64,000 bases of DNA from Allomuricauda ruestringensis DSM 13258 (GCF_000224085.1 NC_015945.1:941501-1005500); one strand, 5' to 3'. Numbered from the stretch's first letter, positions 37,833-45,776 are shown. The notes: a model not told the origin generated them from the letters alone. Numbers and translations are program-made.

Positions 37833-38036
37833 TTATTGTTGATTATCCTTTTTTCGTTGTTCAAAGCGTTTGCGATATCTTCTTCTGAAAATGAACATAG
37901 CAATGGAAACCACCGCAAAGAAGATAAATATGTAGGTATCCTTTGGATTTACGCTCCAAAGTGTAACAATCTTATAAATGGAAATGACCGCTACGGCCAA
38001 GTATAGGTATTCTGTGTATCGTAAAATTTTGATCAT
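37833..38036 (-). CDS. Small two-helix membrane protein
   Basis: 67 residues with two hydrophobic segments (about 8-26 and 33-50) and a very basic tail (FRRRYRKRFEQRKK). Function unknown. It is packed between lptC (1 bp after its stop) and the CNNM gene (2 bp before it), so it is clearly co-translated with envelope genes. Confidence 0.82.
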   Translation of the reverse strand: MIKILRYTEYLYLAVAVISIYKIVTLWSVNPKDTYIFIFFAVVSIAMFIFRRRYRKRFEQRKKDNQQ

Positions 38037-38037
38037 C

Positions 38038-38637
38038 CTATTCTTCTTTAATCGTCATTAATCCGTAGGTCTTGTGGGCCTTGAAAAAAGTGAAATCCTT
38101 ATTAAAATCCATTCCTTCGCCGTCCATTACGGTTCCATCTTCAGGATTGGTGTATTTAAATGCGGCTTCGGTAAAAATCCAATTGTTCTTTCTATCAAAG
38201 TACAACTGGTCTGTCTCCAGTTTTTTTCCATCATGGCTTTCTATTACCACATTTCCTTGCAAATCTATCAAATTGGTCTGTGAATATACAATACCATAAT
38301 CGGCTACAATAACACTTTTTTGGTTTTTTTCATCGTAAAAATCAACCTGAAGTCCTTTTGGGAAGGTACGGAATTTAAACCTTTGATTGTCAAAATCTTC
38401 GGACAATGGGCTTCTAAGCACGGCCACTACCCTCGAACTGGCAGAGTCTTGGGTGCTCATGGCCTCTACCGTCTCCGTATAGGTCAAAGTAAAATTTTGT
38501 GCCACACCTTGTGGAAACAAAGGTTTAACGGCTTCCTCGCCCACCCTTTGGTAATCGTCACCACATGACATAAAAAGGATTGCCACGGTAAAAACCGTGG
38601 CAAAGCTCTTTAAAATATGTCCTGATGTTTGTTTCAC
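38038..38637 (-). CDS. lptC: LPS export protein LptC
   Basis: 199 residues. An N-terminal lipobox (FMSC, about residue 26) makes it a lipoprotein rather than a membrane-anchored LptC, as in other Bacteroidota. The OstA/LptC beta-jellyroll includes VDFYDEKNQKSVIVADYGIVY and VVIESHDGKKLETDQLYFD. It passes lipopolysaccharide from LptBFG to LptA in the periplasm. The start is GTG and overlaps the TAG of the upstream TPR gene by one base (TAGTG). Confidence 0.88.
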   Translation of the reverse strand: MKQTSGHILKSFATVFTVAILFMSCGDDYQRVGEEAVKPLFPQGVAQNFTLTYTETVEAMSTQDSASSRVVAVLRSPLSEDFDNQRFKFRTFPKGLQVDFYDEKNQKSVIVADYGIVYSQTNLIDLQGNVVIESHDGKKLETDQLYFDRKNNWIFTEAAFKYTNPEDGTVMDGEGMDFNKDFTFFKAHKTYGLMTIKEE

Positions 38638-40007
38638 TACAGATTAGGTACCGTAACACTACCTCCTACCCAACAGCTGAAAGAAATGCTTTGACCCGCT
38701 TTTCCTGAGCTGAAGATCATCTCTTTGGACGGTGCCTTGGCAGCATAACTGGCCGCTGTTTGATTGGCACGGCTACTTAGAGCAGGGTCTACCCTACCGG
38801 CTTTTCTGGCCATATCGGCAGCTTTCCAATAAATTGCTCTCTTTTCGAACGGTGTACTACCACAAGCGTTTGCACTGGATGCGTAAAGATTGGCAATCAA
38901 CAAATATGCTTTACCATTCGCCGGATTTGCATCGATAGCCTTAAGTGCATAGCTTCTTGCTTGTGATTTGCTACTGTTTCTAACAGTTGTTGCAATTTTA
39001 TAAAGGATATCAGATTTTTTATATGAATCCGTTTCCAACCCTACTGCTTTGTTAAAGTCAGCAAGGGCACCGTTCATATCTCCAGATTTTTGTTTTAGCA
39101 CCCCACCGTACATGTATGCATCTGCGGATGGGTCCAAAGCCAATTGGGCCTCGAACAATTTTCTGAACATTGGGTCGTCGGTACATTCTTTAGAGAACAT
39201 TCTTCCTACGGCACGTTTTACCCACTTAACATCATCTTTCTTTTCATCAAAGCTTTTTTCGTACAATGGAATAAGGTTGTCACAGTCGGCAAGTGCTCCC
39301 AATTTGGAATCCACACTGCTTGCCACTTTACCAAAAGACTCAGAGTTTACTGTAGCAACTCTAAGGGCTCTTTTCTCTTTAGAGGTCAATGTACCCAAAG
39401 AATCTTTAGGAAGAAGTTTGGTTACCACATCGGTCAATTCCTTGTTTTCCTCTTCTATTTTTCCAGTAACATCATCATAAGTATTGAATACATCCTGAAG
39501 ATCTTTTTTACCAGCACCATGCAAATCTACAAGGCTAGAGAAATATAGGTACAAAGCTCTTGGGTTCTTGAAATTAGCTTGATCTTCTTGGAAACCTTTG
39601 TCCAACATATTGAACAACTCTTCGTCCGAAGCCATTTTGTTCTCGTACAACAACAATGCCTTGTCTATCGCCACACCGGCTTTACTGTATTTTGTTGGGA
39701 AATATTTTAGGCTATTATCGTACAAGTCCAACAAATCTTGAATGTAACCATCTTTTTCAGCTCCTGTTGAACTCTCAACTTTGGCCTTCAAAATTCTTTC
39801 TCCATAGGAGAAATTGGCTTTGTTAATATCCGGACAGCTTTCGTAAACCATTTTCCATGGTTCATAAGCTGCATCATAATTTTTAACCTTTACGTGTTCT
39901 GCATAAATCGATAGATTGGTCATACACTCGGGGTTCTGTGCTTGTGCCATACTTAATCCCGTCAACATGGTGACCATTATCATTGTTAAGTAGTGTCTCT
40001 TTTTCAT
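38637..40007 (-). CDS. Periplasmic TPR-repeat protein
   Basis: 456 residues from ATG 40007, opening on a signal peptide (MKKRHYLTMIMVTMLTGLSM then AQAQ). Helical TPR-like repeats fill the protein; clear ones are near residues 295-340 (DPSADAYMYGGVLKQKSGDM, then DFNKAVGLETDSYKKSDILY) and near residues 350-380. It has cysteines near both ends. Probably a scaffold for an envelope complex. It is translationally coupled to lptC downstream. The frame is open upstream to 40037 but the signal peptide favours 40007. Confidence 0.85.
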   Translation of the reverse strand: MKKRHYLTMIMVTMLTGLSMAQAQNPECMTNLSIYAEHVKVKNYDAAYEPWKMVYESCPDINKANFSYGERILKAKVESSTGAEKDGYIQDLLDLYDNSLKYFPTKYSKAGVAIDKALLLYENKMASDEELFNMLDKGFQEDQANFKNPRALYLYFSSLVDLHGAGKKDLQDVFNTYDDVTGKIEEENKELTDVVTKLLPKDSLGTLTSKEKRALRVATVNSESFGKVASSVDSKLGALADCDNLIPLYEKSFDEKKDDVKWVKRAVGRMFSKECTDDPMFRKLFEAQLALDPSADAYMYGGVLKQKSGDMNGALADFNKAVGLETDSYKKSDILYKIATTVRNSSKSQARSYALKAIDANPANGKAYLLIANLYASSANACGSTPFEKRAIYWKAADMARKAGRVDPALSSRANQTAASYAAKAPSKEMIFSSGKAGQSISFSCWVGGSVTVPNL

Positions 40008-40110
40008 CTTACTAGTTTTAAAGCTGTTAAAGTACAAATTTTCATTAAAAAATCCTTTTACAGGACCTTTTATGGGTGGTTATTTATCAAATTTTCAAAA
40101 AAATGGCCTA

Positions 40111-41376
40111 TCAATTTATTTTTCTCTGCTGAAACCATCTATCGTTTAACGATAAGCCTATATTGATTTTGAAATAACTTTCTTCAATTAAGTTTTGGTC
40201 GGTGGTTCCACGTCTTCCCAATTCAAAACCTACATTAAGATTGGAAAAGTTTGCTCCTACCGGTAATCCTAATCCAAAAGTTATGCCAAAGTTGTTTATT
40301 TCTTTGTTGTTCACTGTCATACCACTTACATCATACCTTAATCCGGCACGATAGGTGACTCTTTTAAAATATCCTGAAAGCGAACGGTAATCGGGCACCC
40401 AATATCCTCCAAATGCATAAGTGCTGGCATCGTTATATGTTACGTTGTCCAAACCTAGGAACGTATTGTCAAAATCGCTCATCTGTTGAAAACTGTACTC
40501 CGCTCCTAAAAACCATTTTTTATTCTCCCCAAAACCAAGCCCTACGGTTGTCCGCGTGGGTATCTTTAATTCGGTGTTCCGAAGGTTGGACGCATCGAGG
40601 TTTACATCCACTACCTCTACGTTATTTCCGTTTGAAAGTGAAAAGGACCCAAGCGTTTGTGTGTTTTTGGATACCAAATTACCTTGGGTGTTTACCAAAA
40701 CTGAGGTGTAAAGTGTGTATTTATCTTTTATTGTAGGTGTATAGTTTAAGGCATATTTAAAATCGTAACCGTTTATTTTAGACTCACGATTGTCCAAGGT
40801 TCCGAACTGTACTCCTTCCACACTCTGGATTCTTTCGTATTCCAAAGTTCCAAAATTGAAGTTGGCGGTAACTCCTAAACTAAGATTTTTGATGGGCTCA
40901 AACCCAATGGAGGCATACAATCTGTTAAGCCCTCCTTCTCCAGTAAAAAAATTGACCACTTCCGCACCTTGACTGTTTTCGGAGGAGGAATTTAAACTGT
41001 AGCCAACAGAGGAATAAGGCATTAGACCAAAACCGAAACCTACATTTTTTGCCAAAGGAAAACCAATGGAAAGGTAATCCAAATTGGTAACGGAGGTGTT
41101 CTGTTCTTCGTTCCAACTCTTAAGCCGGTATTCTTTATGGGACAATCCTGCTGTATATGCAGTTAACCTAAGCTTGGAGTATGCCGCTGGATTGGATAGA
41201 TTTATATGGATGCTGTCCCCATACATACTTATACCGCCCATCATTTGGTTGTCCACGGACCCGTTGTCCCGGTGGTCGCCGATTCCAAAATAAGAATATG
41301 GCGAAATAGTTCCATTTTGTGCGAACAAGCCATGGGCAGTCACGCAGAAAAAAGCGATCAGAATTTTTTTAATCAT
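40111..41376 (-). CDS. Outer-membrane beta-barrel protein
   Basis: 421 residues with a signal peptide (1-19, ending LFAQ). The mature protein alternates amphipathic strands and turns, opens with ISPYSYFGIGDHRDNGSVDN, and includes NLSNPAAYS, resembling FadL/OmpP1-like proteins. It follows coaX without a gap. Its partner role with the TPR protein is suggested only by conserved order. Confidence 0.82.
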   Translation of the reverse strand: MIKKILIAFFCVTAHGLFAQNGTISPYSYFGIGDHRDNGSVDNQMMGGISMYGDSIHINLSNPAAYSKLRLTAYTAGLSHKEYRLKSWNEEQNTSVTNLDYLSIGFPLAKNVGFGFGLMPYSSVGYSLNSSSENSQGAEVVNFFTGEGGLNRLYASIGFEPIKNLSLGVTANFNFGTLEYERIQSVEGVQFGTLDNRESKINGYDFKYALNYTPTIKDKYTLYTSVLVNTQGNLVSKNTQTLGSFSLSNGNNVEVVDVNLDASNLRNTELKIPTRTTVGLGFGENKKWFLGAEYSFQQMSDFDNTFLGLDNVTYNDASTYAFGGYWVPDYRSLSGYFKRVTYRAGLRYDVSGMTVNNKEINNFGITFGLGLPVGANFSNLNVGFELGRRGTTDQNLIEESYFKINIGLSLNDRWFQQRKIN

Positions 41377-42105
41377 TCAATTTGTATTGTATTCCAGCAA
41401 GCAGTTTAGCCCCTCCAAGAGAAATTTGGAGTTCGCAAATATGGTGTTTTTTAGCCTTTTGGCAAAAAAATGGGAGTCTCCGCCTGTTAAAATAACTGTT
41501 AAATCTTGAAAACGAGATTGATATTGCGCAATAACCCCATCCACTTCTTGGGTGACACCATTGATTACACCGCTGTGCATGCAGGATTCCGTTGAGTTGC
41601 CTATAAAATCCAACAATTCGTCCGGACCAAGCAATGGCAGTCCAGCGGTTTGGTTGTGCATGGCATTGTACCGCATCCTAACACCGGGCGAAATAGCCCC
41701 TCCAACGTATTCCCCGGCATTGTTCACCATATCGTAGGTGATACAGGTACCGGCATCTATCACTAAAGTATTTCCGCGCGGATTTTGGTAATATGCCGCA
41801 GCGGCCAAGGCCAAGCGGTCTACTCCCAAGGTGTTTGGGGTGGCATAACTGTTCTTAAAAGGGACTTTGGAATTATTGGTAAGCACATGCACCTTGCAAA
41901 AAAGGGCCACGACATCTCTTTCCTTTCTGTCCAATTTACCTACGGACGATAGTATGGCTTTGTTAATACTCGGGTATTTTTCGAACAACTCCTTTATTAT
42001 TGACAAGAACAGACGGGAGGCCGAGGTTTGGTCATAGATTAACTTTCTGTTCTGGAAAACAGCATATTTAACGAGGGTGTTGCCGATGTCGATAACCAAA
42101 TTCAT
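41377..42105 (-). CDS. coaX: Type III pantothenate kinase
   Basis: 242-residue cytoplasmic kinase for the first step of coenzyme A synthesis. ASKHA-fold motifs: VIDIGNTLVKYAVF (4-17), GVDRLALAAAAYY, VIDAGTCITYDMV (about 117-129, catalytic Asp) and GGAISPGVRMRYNAM. Length fits the family. It is the first gene of the minus-strand envelope block and lies back to back with tRNA-Phe. Confidence 0.95.
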   Translation of the reverse strand: MNLVIDIGNTLVKYAVFQNRKLIYDQTSASRLFLSIIKELFEKYPSINKAILSSVGKLDRKERDVVALFCKVHVLTNNSKVPFKNSYATPNTLGVDRLALAAAAYYQNPRGNTLVIDAGTCITYDMVNNAGEYVGGAISPGVRMRYNAMHNQTAGLPLLGPDELLDFIGNSTESCMHSGVINGVTQEVDGVIAQYQSRFQDLTVILTGGDSHFFAKRLKNTIFANSKFLLEGLNCLLEYNTN

Positions 42106-42157
42106 ATGGCAAAGATCGGGAATTGGAAAAAATCAGAACCTTTTTTTCGGGTTTTTG

Positions 42158-42188
42158 TTTGTATATCCTATTTTTGAAATTATATTTG
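42158..42188 (+). promoter_or_regulatory. Promoter of tRNA-Phe
   Basis: TTTG (42158-42161), a 19-nt spacer, then TATATTTG (42181-42188), an exact Bacteroidota -33/-7 pair. Start is expected near 42195, 13 nt before the mature tRNA. Confidence 0.75.
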
Positions 42189-42207
42189 CACCCGCTTAAT
42201 AAAGCTT

Positions 42208-42280
<73 letters not shown>

Positions 42281-42281
42281 C

Positions 42282-42311
42282 AAAAAACCCGGCAAAATTG
42301 CCGGGTTTTTT
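42282..42311 (+). terminator. Terminator after tRNA-Phe
   Basis: AAAAAACCCGGCAA at 42282-42295 pairs with TTGCCGGGTTTTTT at 42298-42311, a strong GC core ending in T6, directly after the tRNA. Confidence 0.88.
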
Positions 42312-42791
42312 GTTTATTGTCTTTCGCAACCGTGCTTTTTAACGAGCAAGCTAAGTGAAGTAAATTCCGCACCACCACAAGGTGCAATCTTATGGGAGCG
42401 AGAGAGTAGAAAGGGCGCCGAGTTGATAGTGCCATTAAATGACCTTAAGACCATATAGGGAGATAAAGAGCCTTTGGGGAATCCACGAAAAGAGTATGCA
42501 ACAATATTTTGAACCTTTTGGTACAACTTAGGTTTGATGTTGAGGTCAAAATGGGAAAGTATCATTCTTACTGGATATTCAGTGCAAAGGATTTTTCAAA
42601 GTAGCATAGCCAAAGATTTTTGGGGATTAATACGCATACATGTACAGATGCCAATTACTAATCAAATTGAGTTCAATTTTTAGTGGTCAATTTTGAAGAT
42701 AGGGGTAATCCTGTCCTAATTTTTATATCTTTGACATACTTTTTTCATCTATTTTACGTATATTTTATAGATGGGATATACAACCAATCAT
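42312..42791. other. 480-bp gene-free stretch between tRNA-Phe and the accessory genes
   Basis: Open frames here (for example 42249-42458 on + and 42314-42565 on -) run through the tRNA terminator or lack any protein character, so I see no gene. The right part contains the -7 element of the Panacea gene. A possible integration scar next to a tRNA, but I found no repeat of the tRNA 3' end on the far side. Confidence 0.45.
42726..42733 (+). promoter_or_regulatory. -7 promoter element of the Panacea/toxin pair
   Basis: TATCTTTG is an exact TAnnTTTG match; start expected near 42740, about 50 nt before the preferred ATG at 42792. No good -33 box at 19 nt. Confidence 0.45.
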
Positions 42792-43373
42792 ATGGCCTAT
42801 TCTAAATCCGAAATAGAGAAAATCGGTAATACCCTAGTTTATCTTTGTAAGAATATAGGAGAACCTGTTTCTAAAACCAAAATCATTAAACTTCTTTATT
42901 TTATTGAAGAGTTTTCAATGAAAAAGTTTGGCAAACCATTTCTTGGATTGGAGTGGGAAGTATGGCATTTAGGGCCGGTCGCAGAAGACATATACGCTGA
43001 AATCAATGATCCATTTATGTTATCGGATTTTATTGAAATCACATCAATGAATGGTTATGATGGAAATTTTGTGTGCGCCAAAAATGAATTCAATGATGAT
43101 GAATTTTCAGATTCGGAGATTGAATTGCTAAACACACTTATTGCCAAATTGGGCAATATGACCGCAAATGAACTTATTGAGTTCTCTCACAAGCCTCATA
43201 CACTTTGGTATAAATTATCTAAAGAGAATAATCTTCTTGACAGTTTTCACAACAGGACCAAGACAACAACTGATATAAAAATTGACTTATCAAATCTTCT
43301 GCCTGAAGGCAAGAAGGATATCTATTTTAATTACCTAGAGCAAAAGGACATAAAAAGGCTCTATGGCAATTAA
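42792..43373 (+). CDS. Panacea-domain (SocA/DUF4065-like) antitoxin
   Basis: 193 residues from ATG 42792 (an in-frame ATG at 42771 adds seven). The Panacea domain occupies roughly 1-140: EKIGNTLVYLCKNIGEPVSK, then KIIKLLYFIEEFSMKKFGKPF, and the hallmark WEVWHLGPVAEDIY. This domain is known as a general antitoxin module that neutralises many unrelated toxins encoded next to it. The following gene overlaps its end by 11 bp, the usual arrangement of a toxin-antitoxin pair. Confidence 0.85.
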   Translation: MAYSKSEIEKIGNTLVYLCKNIGEPVSKTKIIKLLYFIEEFSMKKFGKPFLGLEWEVWHLGPVAEDIYAEINDPFMLSDFIEITSMNGYDGNFVCAKNEFNDDEFSDSEIELLNTLIAKLGNMTANELIEFSHKPHTLWYKLSKENNLLDSFHNRTKTTTDIKIDLSNLLPEGKKDIYFNYLEQKDIKRLYGN

Positions 43374-43809
43374 TCCTTTTACGGTTTTATACTTTCCGAC
43401 TTTTTATTTTAAAAAAGGAGGTTCAAAACCTAAATATTTCATTCCAATATATATAGAAAACAATAAATTGGTTGTTGCAAGTTTGCCGACCTCGCAGGAT
43501 TTCATTCCCGATGATATAAAAGTTTCTGGTTGTATGGAATACCCCGAAAGGTGTATTAGTTGTTACCTTTTTCCCAATGGCAAAGAGCTTTGCGATGATA
43601 CAGGTTTTTCCTTTCCGCTGGACACCTTTATTTATCTTGACGAAATCGATGATTATGACTTGAAAACATTTGAATCCGTTTATCCTGTCGAGGGAATCGA
43701 TTATCATATTTTAGGAAGCATCAAACCAATTATTAAAGAAGAACTTTTGAACTGTATAAAAAATAGTTCAAGAGTGAAGCGAAAAATCAAAAAACTCATT
43801 TTCCCCTAG
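43363..43809 (+). CDS. Putative toxin paired with the Panacea antitoxin
   Basis: 148 residues, no firm family match. The opening FTVLYFPTFYFKKGGSKPKY, a strand NNKLVVASLPTSQ, and later SFPLDTFIYLDE resemble the layout of SH3-barrel MazF/PemK-type RNases, with a basic C-terminus (SSRVKRKIKKLI). No catalytic residues can be assigned with confidence. Overlap by 11 bp with the antitoxin gene and lack of an own promoter argue for coupled expression. Toxin role is inferred from context. Confidence 0.6.
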   Translation: MAINPFTVLYFPTFYFKKGGSKPKYFIPIYIENNKLVVASLPTSQDFIPDDIKVSGCMEYPERCISCYLFPNGKELCDDTGFSFPLDTFIYLDEIDDYDLKTFESVYPVEGIDYHILGSIKPIIKEELLNCIKNSSRVKRKIKKLIFP

Positions 43810-43886
43810 TAACCATTTCAGTTATAATCTTTGTTCACACATACGGAACTTTACAACACTGAATCTAAGAAATCACCGCCAATTGA

Positions 43887-44066
43887 TTATTGTAGTTTTT
43901 TCGCCTCTTTTACATTAAAGAAAATGTTAGTGTAAATATCTTCGTTATTATACAATAACCAAAGTGGAATTGTAATTTCATAATCTTTCGGGGCGGGACT
44001 TTTGTTTTGGAAACAAAACTGAATCGAATTGTATTCTGGGCTTAAAATCGGTCTTTTTCCTACTGT
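43887..44066 (-). pseudogene. C-terminal gene fragment without start codon
   Basis: A 59-codon minus-strand frame begins after a TGA at 44067-44069 and ends at TAA 43887. It reads like real protein (PILSPEYNSIQFCFQNK, then ITIPLWLLYNNEDIYTNIFF) but has no ATG, GTG or TTG. I take it as the remnant of a decayed gene lying between the toxin pair and the TIR gene. Confidence 0.35.
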
Positions 44067-44107
44067 TCAAGGGCTTGTGCAATGGTTAACGTTGTTACCA
44101 CACGTTT

Positions 44108-44818
44108 TTAATCAGTTTTAGTTAAGAAAGTATAGATGTCATTTGCAATTCCATTTATATCTTTTAGTTCACTGTTTAATGCAACTTTATCTGCTAAAGA
44201 AGGGCTGAAGTTTTGCACTTCTTCCTTTGTTACGTTATGCCAGATTGGTAAAATTACCTTTAAACCATTCATTTCTCTATTTACAAATCCGTTTAGCTCG
44301 TATTGTGTCCAATTTCGATTAAAAAATGATTTAGATAAAATTATAATTCCATATCTAGAATTAATTAAACCTTTATCAATTGATTTTCTTAAACTATCTC
44401 CTAATTTCAGTTCAAATTCATCATACCATACTCTAATCCCTAATTGCTGAAGTTCAATTACCAACGGTCTTACAAAACTATCTTTATCCTCAGAAGAGTG
44501 TGAAATAAAAACATCATATTCTAAGGATTTTTCAACATTTGTTATATTGAGACTGCTATAAGTATAATCAACTCTTATTTGGTAATTCAGTTTAGCTTTT
44601 TCTCCAATAAATTTGATTAATGCTACTCTTAATAATTTCAGATAATGTTCCTCAATCCATTCGTGAAAAAATTTACTTGGAACTTGAATAGTCAGAGTGT
44701 CATTTTCCAATTTAATCGGTATAACTGGTTCGAACCAAGTTTTATAAGCTTGAGGCTGTAAATTGTCTTTAATGAAAATCAGACATTCTTTCCATGCAGA
44801 TTCAGCGGTTTTATTCAT
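44108..44818 (-). CDS. DnaA N-terminal domain fused to a TIR domain
   Basis: 236 residues, two domains. Residues 1-82 match domain I of flavobacterial DnaA: MNKTAESAWKECLIFIKDNL, QAYKTWFEPVIPIKL, LTIQVPSKFFHEWIEEHYLK. In DnaA this domain self-associates and binds DnaB helicase and regulators. A short linker follows, then a TIR domain at 99-235: EYDVFISHSSEDKDSF, VWYDEFELKLGDSL, and NWTQYELNGF in which Glu174 (W-x-x-x-E) is at the catalytic position of NAD-cleaving TIR proteins. The DnaA parts for ATP binding and DNA binding (domains III and IV) are absent, so it cannot start replication. A TIR effector triggered through, or aimed at, the replication machinery is inference. It has its own promoter and an XRE gene upstream on the same strand. 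Confidence 0.9.
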   Translation of the reverse strand: MNKTAESAWKECLIFIKDNLQPQAYKTWFEPVIPIKLENDTLTIQVPSKFFHEWIEEHYLKLLRVALIKFIGEKAKLNYQIRVDYTYSSLNITNVEKSLEYDVFISHSSEDKDSFVRPLVIELQQLGIRVWYDEFELKLGDSLRKSIDKGLINSRYGIIILSKSFFNRNWTQYELNGFVNREMNGLKVILPIWHNVTKEEVQNFSPSLADKVALNSELKDINGIANDIYTFLTKTD

Positions 44819-44870
44819 TCATTATGATTTTGAGTATGCTTGCGTTCAAATGAGTGGTAACTTGTTTATA

Positions 44871-44902
44871 TAAAGATAAAATACATCTGTATACACCCAA
44901 AA
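44871..44902 (-). promoter_or_regulatory. Promoter of the DnaA_N-TIR gene with a palindrome in its spacer
   Basis: Read on the minus strand: TTTTG (44902-44898), a 19-nt spacer, then TATCTTTA (44878-44871), one mismatch from TAnnTTTG. Start is expected near 44864, about 46 nt before the ATG. The spacer holds the palindrome TGTATACA (44888-44895), similar in centre and size to the CTATATATAG operators before the XRE gene. Confidence 0.6.
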
Positions 44903-44942
44903 TAGGAATAAAACCGATGATCGGCCAAATTGATTTTATAAA

Positions 44943-45182
44943 TCAATCCCTAAACTCAAAAAGCTGTGCAATATCAATATTCAATGCCTTGGCAAGTAAT
45001 TTCAAGTTGGATATGGTAGTATTCACTTCGCCGTTTTCAATGCGCCACACTTGATTTTTGGATAATCCGGCAATGGCCTCCAATTTGGTTTGCGATAAAT
45101 TCCGCTCTTCACGTAAAGCCCTGAGATTCATTCCAAAATCTCGTATAAATAATTTCTCTTCACGGCTTAATTTATTTCGCAT
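44943..45182 (-). CDS. XRE-family helix-turn-helix regulator
   Basis: 79 residues, one HTH_3 domain (about 15-72): NLRALREERNLSQTKLEAIA, GLSKNQVWRIENGEVNTT, then LKLLAKALNIDIAQLFEF. It binds DNA as a dimer. It lies 124 bp upstream of the DnaA_N-TIR gene on the same strand, and two copies of a 10-bp palindrome sit 14-46 bp before its start, so autorepression is likely, and control of both neighbours plausible. Confidence 0.9.
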   Translation of the reverse strand: MRNKLSREEKLFIRDFGMNLRALREERNLSQTKLEAIAGLSKNQVWRIENGEVNTTISNLKLLAKALNIDIAQLFEFRD

Positions 45183-45193
45183 GCTCCAAGTTG

Positions 45194-45230
45194 CACTATA
45201 TATAGAAATAAATCTTCCCTATATATAGTG
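45194..45230. promoter_or_regulatory. Paired palindromic operators between divergent genes
   Basis: A perfect 12-bp inverted repeat, CACTATATATAG at 45194-45205 and CTATATATAGTG at 45219-45230. Each arm contains the self-palindrome CTATATATAG (45196-45205 and 45219-45228), with centres 23 bp apart. They sit right before the XRE start codon and abut the promoter of the divergent gene at 45280, so they look like the XRE protein's binding sites. Confidence 0.7.
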
Positions 45231-45249
45231 TTAATATCAAAAAATATCT

Positions 45250-45257
45250 TATCTTTA
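45250..45257 (+). promoter_or_regulatory. -7-like element of the gene at 45280
   Basis: TATCTTTA, one mismatch from TAnnTTTG, with start expected near 45264 and a leader of about 16 nt. Its -33 position (45227-45230) falls on the second operator arm, so a bound repressor would block it. Confidence 0.4.
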
Positions 45258-45279
45258 ATTGCCTTCTTAACCTATTCCA

Positions 45280-45738
45280 ATGTTAAAAAATCCAACTCCA
45301 AGCCCCATTCAAACCATTAAAAACTTCCTCCACCAAAATTCCCATACCCAACTGCACATTACCTTTGCAGCGCTGGAAATCACAAACCACCAAAACGGGC
45401 AATTCCTTAACCGGGTGCAACGGCAGCAGAGCCGTATCATCCTCCAAAAATTGCCACAAACAGGTGTGGCCAAAATAAACGTGCTGGACAATATGGTCTT
45501 CCGCTTTTCCTTTCAATTCCGCATTCCTGATGCAGCAGCGGAGTTCCATAACTTGAAAATGCTCTCCCTGCCCCGCCCCTTGGATCACGGTAAGCTGTAC
45601 GTGGATAAAGAAAAACTGCGGCTATCCTTTAGGATAGATGCCCCAGACCCGTTACTTCGCGTAGAGATAACCCATGTTTATCAAAGCATCCTTAGTCTTG
45701 AACAATTTTGCACACCGCTGTGTGGGCAAACCCAATAA
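45280..45738 (+). CDS. Orphan protein of unknown function, divergent from the XRE gene
   Basis: 152 residues, no family recognised. It is soluble-looking, Gln/Leu-rich in the first half (QQSRIILQKLPQ) and contains FRFSFQFRIPDAAAEFHNLK and LYVDKEKLRLSFRIDAPDP, suggesting beta structure. A frame also exists on the opposite strand, but the + frame is longer, has a promoter-like element and more natural composition. It shares the operator region with the XRE gene. Confidence 0.55.
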   Translation: MLKNPTPSPIQTIKNFLHQNSHTQLHITFAALEITNHQNGQFLNRVQRQQSRIILQKLPQTGVAKINVLDNMVFRFSFQFRIPDAAAEFHNLKMLSLPRPLDHGKLYVDKEKLRLSFRIDAPDPLLRVEITHVYQSILSLEQFCTPLCGQTQ

Positions 45739-45776
45739 TTTGCCGTTTTTTTGCTTTTAGCCCTTTCAGGTTTATA

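Noticed and set aside
45283..45588. Minus-strand frame of about 101 codons opposite the orphan gene
   Set aside because: Shorter, without a promoter, and fully contained in the longer + frame that has a leader and promoter-like element.
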